Part shown: positions 14,178-15,826 of the stretch, one piece after another
Numbering within the stretch: the first letter of the stretch is position 1
Layout of the letters: every line of letters starts with the position of its first letter
From: an uncultured Clostridia bacterium
GTDB lineage: Bacteria; Bacillota; Clostridia; Oscillospirales; Acutalibacteraceae
Direction: 5' to 3'
Length of the DNA stretch: 15,826 nt
Assembly (NCBI GenBank): GCA_937888485.1
Contig: CALAQQ010000248.1
Location: 1-15,826 of the forward strand
Notes under the pieces: model-generated
Told to the model about the DNA's origin: nothing
Databases searched by the model: none
The model's input: only the letters and a program-made list of their open reading frames with translations
Made by a program: the position numbers and the translations under genes

Positions 14178-14196
14178 TCAAAGCATGTGATATAAT
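14168..14196 (+). promoter_or_regulatory. Extended -10 promoter for the secreted MPE
   Basis: TTGTTT (14168-14173), 17 nt, then a perfect TATAAT (14191-14196) preceded by TGA. This is the best promoter in the window and would start transcription near 14203, giving a leader of about 66 nt. An exact inverted repeat (ACAAAT 14204-14209, ATTTGT 14214-14219) lies at the predicted start and could be an operator. Confidence 0.7.
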
Positions 14197-14268
14197 TAAC
14201 TCAACAAATAATAATTTGTGGAGGCTACAGTCTGACTTTATGAATTATACAAACAAGGAGAACACCAA

Positions 14269-15573
14269 ATGAGCATAATATCAAAATTAATAAGTTCCAT
14301 TGTTGCCGCATTTACTTTTTGGGCATCTCTTATAACCCCATCCGTTTCGGCACCTGTTCCTGAAATCAAGCAGGATGATTTCGTTCCAGTTATGCGTTTT
14401 GTTGCTTCAAGCGACACCCATATACAAACTCTCGGCGATACGGGCAGCAAAAGACTTACTGCCATGATAAAATCGGCTTACGCCATAAGTGAAGCTGATG
14501 AGGATTATAAAAATTTAGATGCAGTGGTGATTTCGGGTGATATCACCGATAACGGCTTATTAGGGTCATTTTTTGCATTTGCAGGAATAACGAATAATGA
14601 AATCCGTGAAGGCACAGAATGTCTGGCGGTAGTAGCAAAATCTCATGACAGCTATACATTTTCAAACAACAGTCTTAAAGTTTTTACAGGAATAACCGGT
14701 CAGGAAACTGATTTTCACAGAGTTATCGGCGGTTTTCATTTTATCGGTATCTCCCGTTCCGAAACACTTAAGCATTACACCGAAGAACAGGTAAAATGGC
14801 TTGATGAAAACATTGCCGAAGCAGTTGAAGCTGACCCCGAAAAGCCTGTTTTTGTTTTTCAGCACGAGCACGTAAAAGATACTGTTTACGGCAGCAGCGA
14901 AACCGACGGTTGGGGGCTGGATGTTTTCACCGACGTGCTTTCAAAGTATCCTCAGGTGGTGCATATTTCAGGACATTCCCATTTTCCCGCAAATGACCCC
15001 AGAGCAGTATGGCAAGGAGAATTCACAGCTATAAATGACGGAGGACTTGCTTATTTCGAACTTGCTGTTGACGGCAAAAACGGACAGTTCCCCGAGGATA
15101 AAGACAGAATGTCTCAGGCTCTCATTGTTGAAGTTGATGCCAACAACAGAGTTCTTGTGAAAGTTCTTGATGTTGAAGCGGGAAAGATTATGAGGGAGTT
15201 CCTCATTGACAACGTAACCGAAGAAAACAAGGTCAGATATTCATTTGAAACAAGAAAAGAAGATGCCTCTGCTCCGATTTTCTCCGAAAGTGCAGAACTC
15301 CATTATGAAAAAAAGGGGTTAAAGCACTACATAACCGTACCTCAGGCAACTGTAAGCGAAGACAACGAGGTCTTTATTTACAGAATTTATGTTATCAATC
15401 AAAACGGTAAAACAGTCCATGAAGATTGGGCATTTTCTCAGTATTTCTTCTCCGATATGCCTGACAGCATAACCTTTGACGGTTTTGTTACATTAAACAC
15501 AAACTTTACCGTAAAAGTTTGTGCCGAAGACGTATGGGGAAACACAAGCGATTATCTGGAGATAAAGGTTTAA
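14269..15573 (+). CDS. Secreted metallophosphoesterase with C-terminal beta domain
   Basis: 434 aa calcineurin-like phosphoesterase. Residues 1-28 form a signal peptide with a likely cleavage after SVSA; no lipobox or sorting motif is seen, so it is probably secreted or cell-associated. The motifs are SDTH with D49/H51, GDITDN with D91, H199 (FQHEH) and GHSH with H236/H238. The third motif reads AKSHD (123-127) instead of GNHD, so Ser125 replaces the metal-bridging Asn. Residues ~335-434 resemble an Fn3-like beta domain (IYRIYVINQNGK, then FTVKVCAEDVWG). The ATG at 14269 has AAGGAG 8 nt upstream. It has its own promoter and is therefore separable from the operon. Family membership is clear; full activity with the altered motif is not assured. 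Confidence 0.87.
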   Translation: MSIISKLISSIVAAFTFWASLITPSVSAPVPEIKQDDFVPVMRFVASSDTHIQTLGDTGSKRLTAMIKSAYAISEADEDYKNLDAVVISGDITDNGLLGSFFAFAGITNNEIREGTECLAVVAKSHDSYTFSNNSLKVFTGITGQETDFHRVIGGFHFIGISRSETLKHYTEEQVKWLDENIAEAVEADPEKPVFVFQHEHVKDTVYGSSETDGWGLDVFTDVLSKYPQVVHISGHSHFPANDPRAVWQGEFTAINDGGLAYFELAVDGKNGQFPEDKDRMSQALIVEVDANNRVLVKVLDVEAGKIMREFLIDNVTEENKVRYSFETRKEDASAPIFSESAELHYEKKGLKHYITVPQATVSEDNEVFIYRIYVINQNGKTVHEDWAFSQYFFSDMPDSITFDGFVTLNTNFTVKVCAEDVWGNTSDYLEIKV

Positions 15574-15633
15574 AATCCGTCAAATTAACGGCATTACAAA
15601 AATACAACTACTGCATCAAATCATATCACACTC

Positions 15634-15688
15634 AAAAAAAACACTGAACCACCTCTTATCGGTGCTTTCAGCATCGGTAGAGGTGGTT
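15634..15688 (-). terminator. Intrinsic terminator of the convergent minus-strand gene
   Basis: Arms 15647-15666 and 15670-15688 form a long hairpin (10 bp, one bulged T, then about 9 bp including G-T pairs) with a TTC loop. On the minus strand it is followed after 5 nt by a T8 tract (complement of the A run at 15634-15641), so it mainly ends leftward transcription. It may also stop transcripts of the secreted MPE gene from the other side. The rest of 15574-15706 shows nothing else. Confidence 0.7.
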
Positions 15689-15706
15689 TCGCATTATATA
15701 TTACTG

Positions 15707-15826
15707 TTATTGATTTTTCATATACAAATTTCCAAAGAATGCTATTATTCTGTAAAAAGGCTGCAGAATGGCGTAAATCCATTCGCTTTTATCGAGCTCA
15801 TTAAGTTTTATGTTTTCAATTACAGG
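15707..15826 (-). CDS. C-terminal fragment of an unidentified minus-strand gene
   Basis: Reading the minus strand from the window edge, only this frame stays open, for 39 codons ending at TAA (15707-15709). It ends WIYAILQPFYRIIAFFGN followed by LYMKNQ; the hydrophobic stretch would suit a terminal membrane-associated helix. The T-tract hairpin immediately downstream (15634-15688) supports a true gene end here. I do not recognise the family. Confidence 0.5.
   Translation of the reverse strand, partial: PVIENIKLNELDKSEWIYAILQPFYRIIAFFGNLYMKNQ

Noticed and set aside
1..15826. Defence system, prophage, insertion sequence or CRISPR array
   Set aside because: No transposase, integrase, nuclease-helicase, Cas-like gene, spaced direct-repeat array or terminal inverted repeats are visible.

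Overview
The window looks like an accessory carbohydrate/phosphate-scavenging locus from an AT-rich Firmicute, most likely a gut-type member of the Clostridia. This is inferred from the low GC content, strong AAGGAG/AGGAGG ribosome binding sites, regular use of TTG and GTG starts, and the families present (BspA-like LRR protein, GPH/MFS_2-type transporter, AraC regulator with cupin sensor). I see no rRNA, tRNA, CRISPR array, insertion sequence or phage gene.

Layout. The left third (165-3894) is a minus-strand operon of three calcineurin-like metallophosphoesterases (MPEs). The promoter-proximal one is split by a frameshift near 3151-3161. Just upstream of it on the same strand is an AraC-family regulator (3987-4832). 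A 329-bp divergent control region (4833-5161) carries one good promoter for araC and one for the rightward operon, plus repeated TGTGAT-type motifs that look like AraC operators. The rightward operon encodes a membrane-anchored BspA-like LRR protein, an MFS/GPH-like transporter, a right-handed beta-helix protein (pectate-lyase-3 type), a PHP-domain (CehA/McbA-like) metallohydrolase and a membrane-anchored alkaline-phosphatase-superfamily phosphodiesterase. An intrinsic-terminator-like hairpin (10820-10848) follows. Beyond it come a soluble second phosphodiesterase of the same superfamily, a short cytoplasmic GH101-like glycosidase and a fourth MPE, closed by a strong hairpin at 14062-14090. 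A 16-codon open frame with a perfect Shine-Dalgarno and an independent extended -10 promoter precede a secreted fifth MPE (14269-15573). The window ends with the C-terminus of a minus-strand gene converging on a hairpin with a T8 tract.

How it may work (inference). Eight phosphoesterase genes from three unrelated folds (five calcineurin-like MPEs, two alkaline-phosphatase-superfamily enzymes, one PHP enzyme) sit with one glycosidase, one beta-helix carbohydrate-active protein, one sugar-type transporter and one AraC regulator. The simplest reading is a utilisation locus for a phosphorylated or phosphodiester-linked glycan. Outside the membrane, anchored or secreted enzymes (1303-2562, 9824-10810, 14269-15573) and the LRR protein would trim or bind the substrate; the transporter would import fragments; and the soluble enzymes would finish dephosphorylation and glycan cleavage. 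The real substrate cannot be read from the sequence. Candidates include GalNAc-containing phosphoglycans such as certain teichoic acids, and decorated O-glycans.
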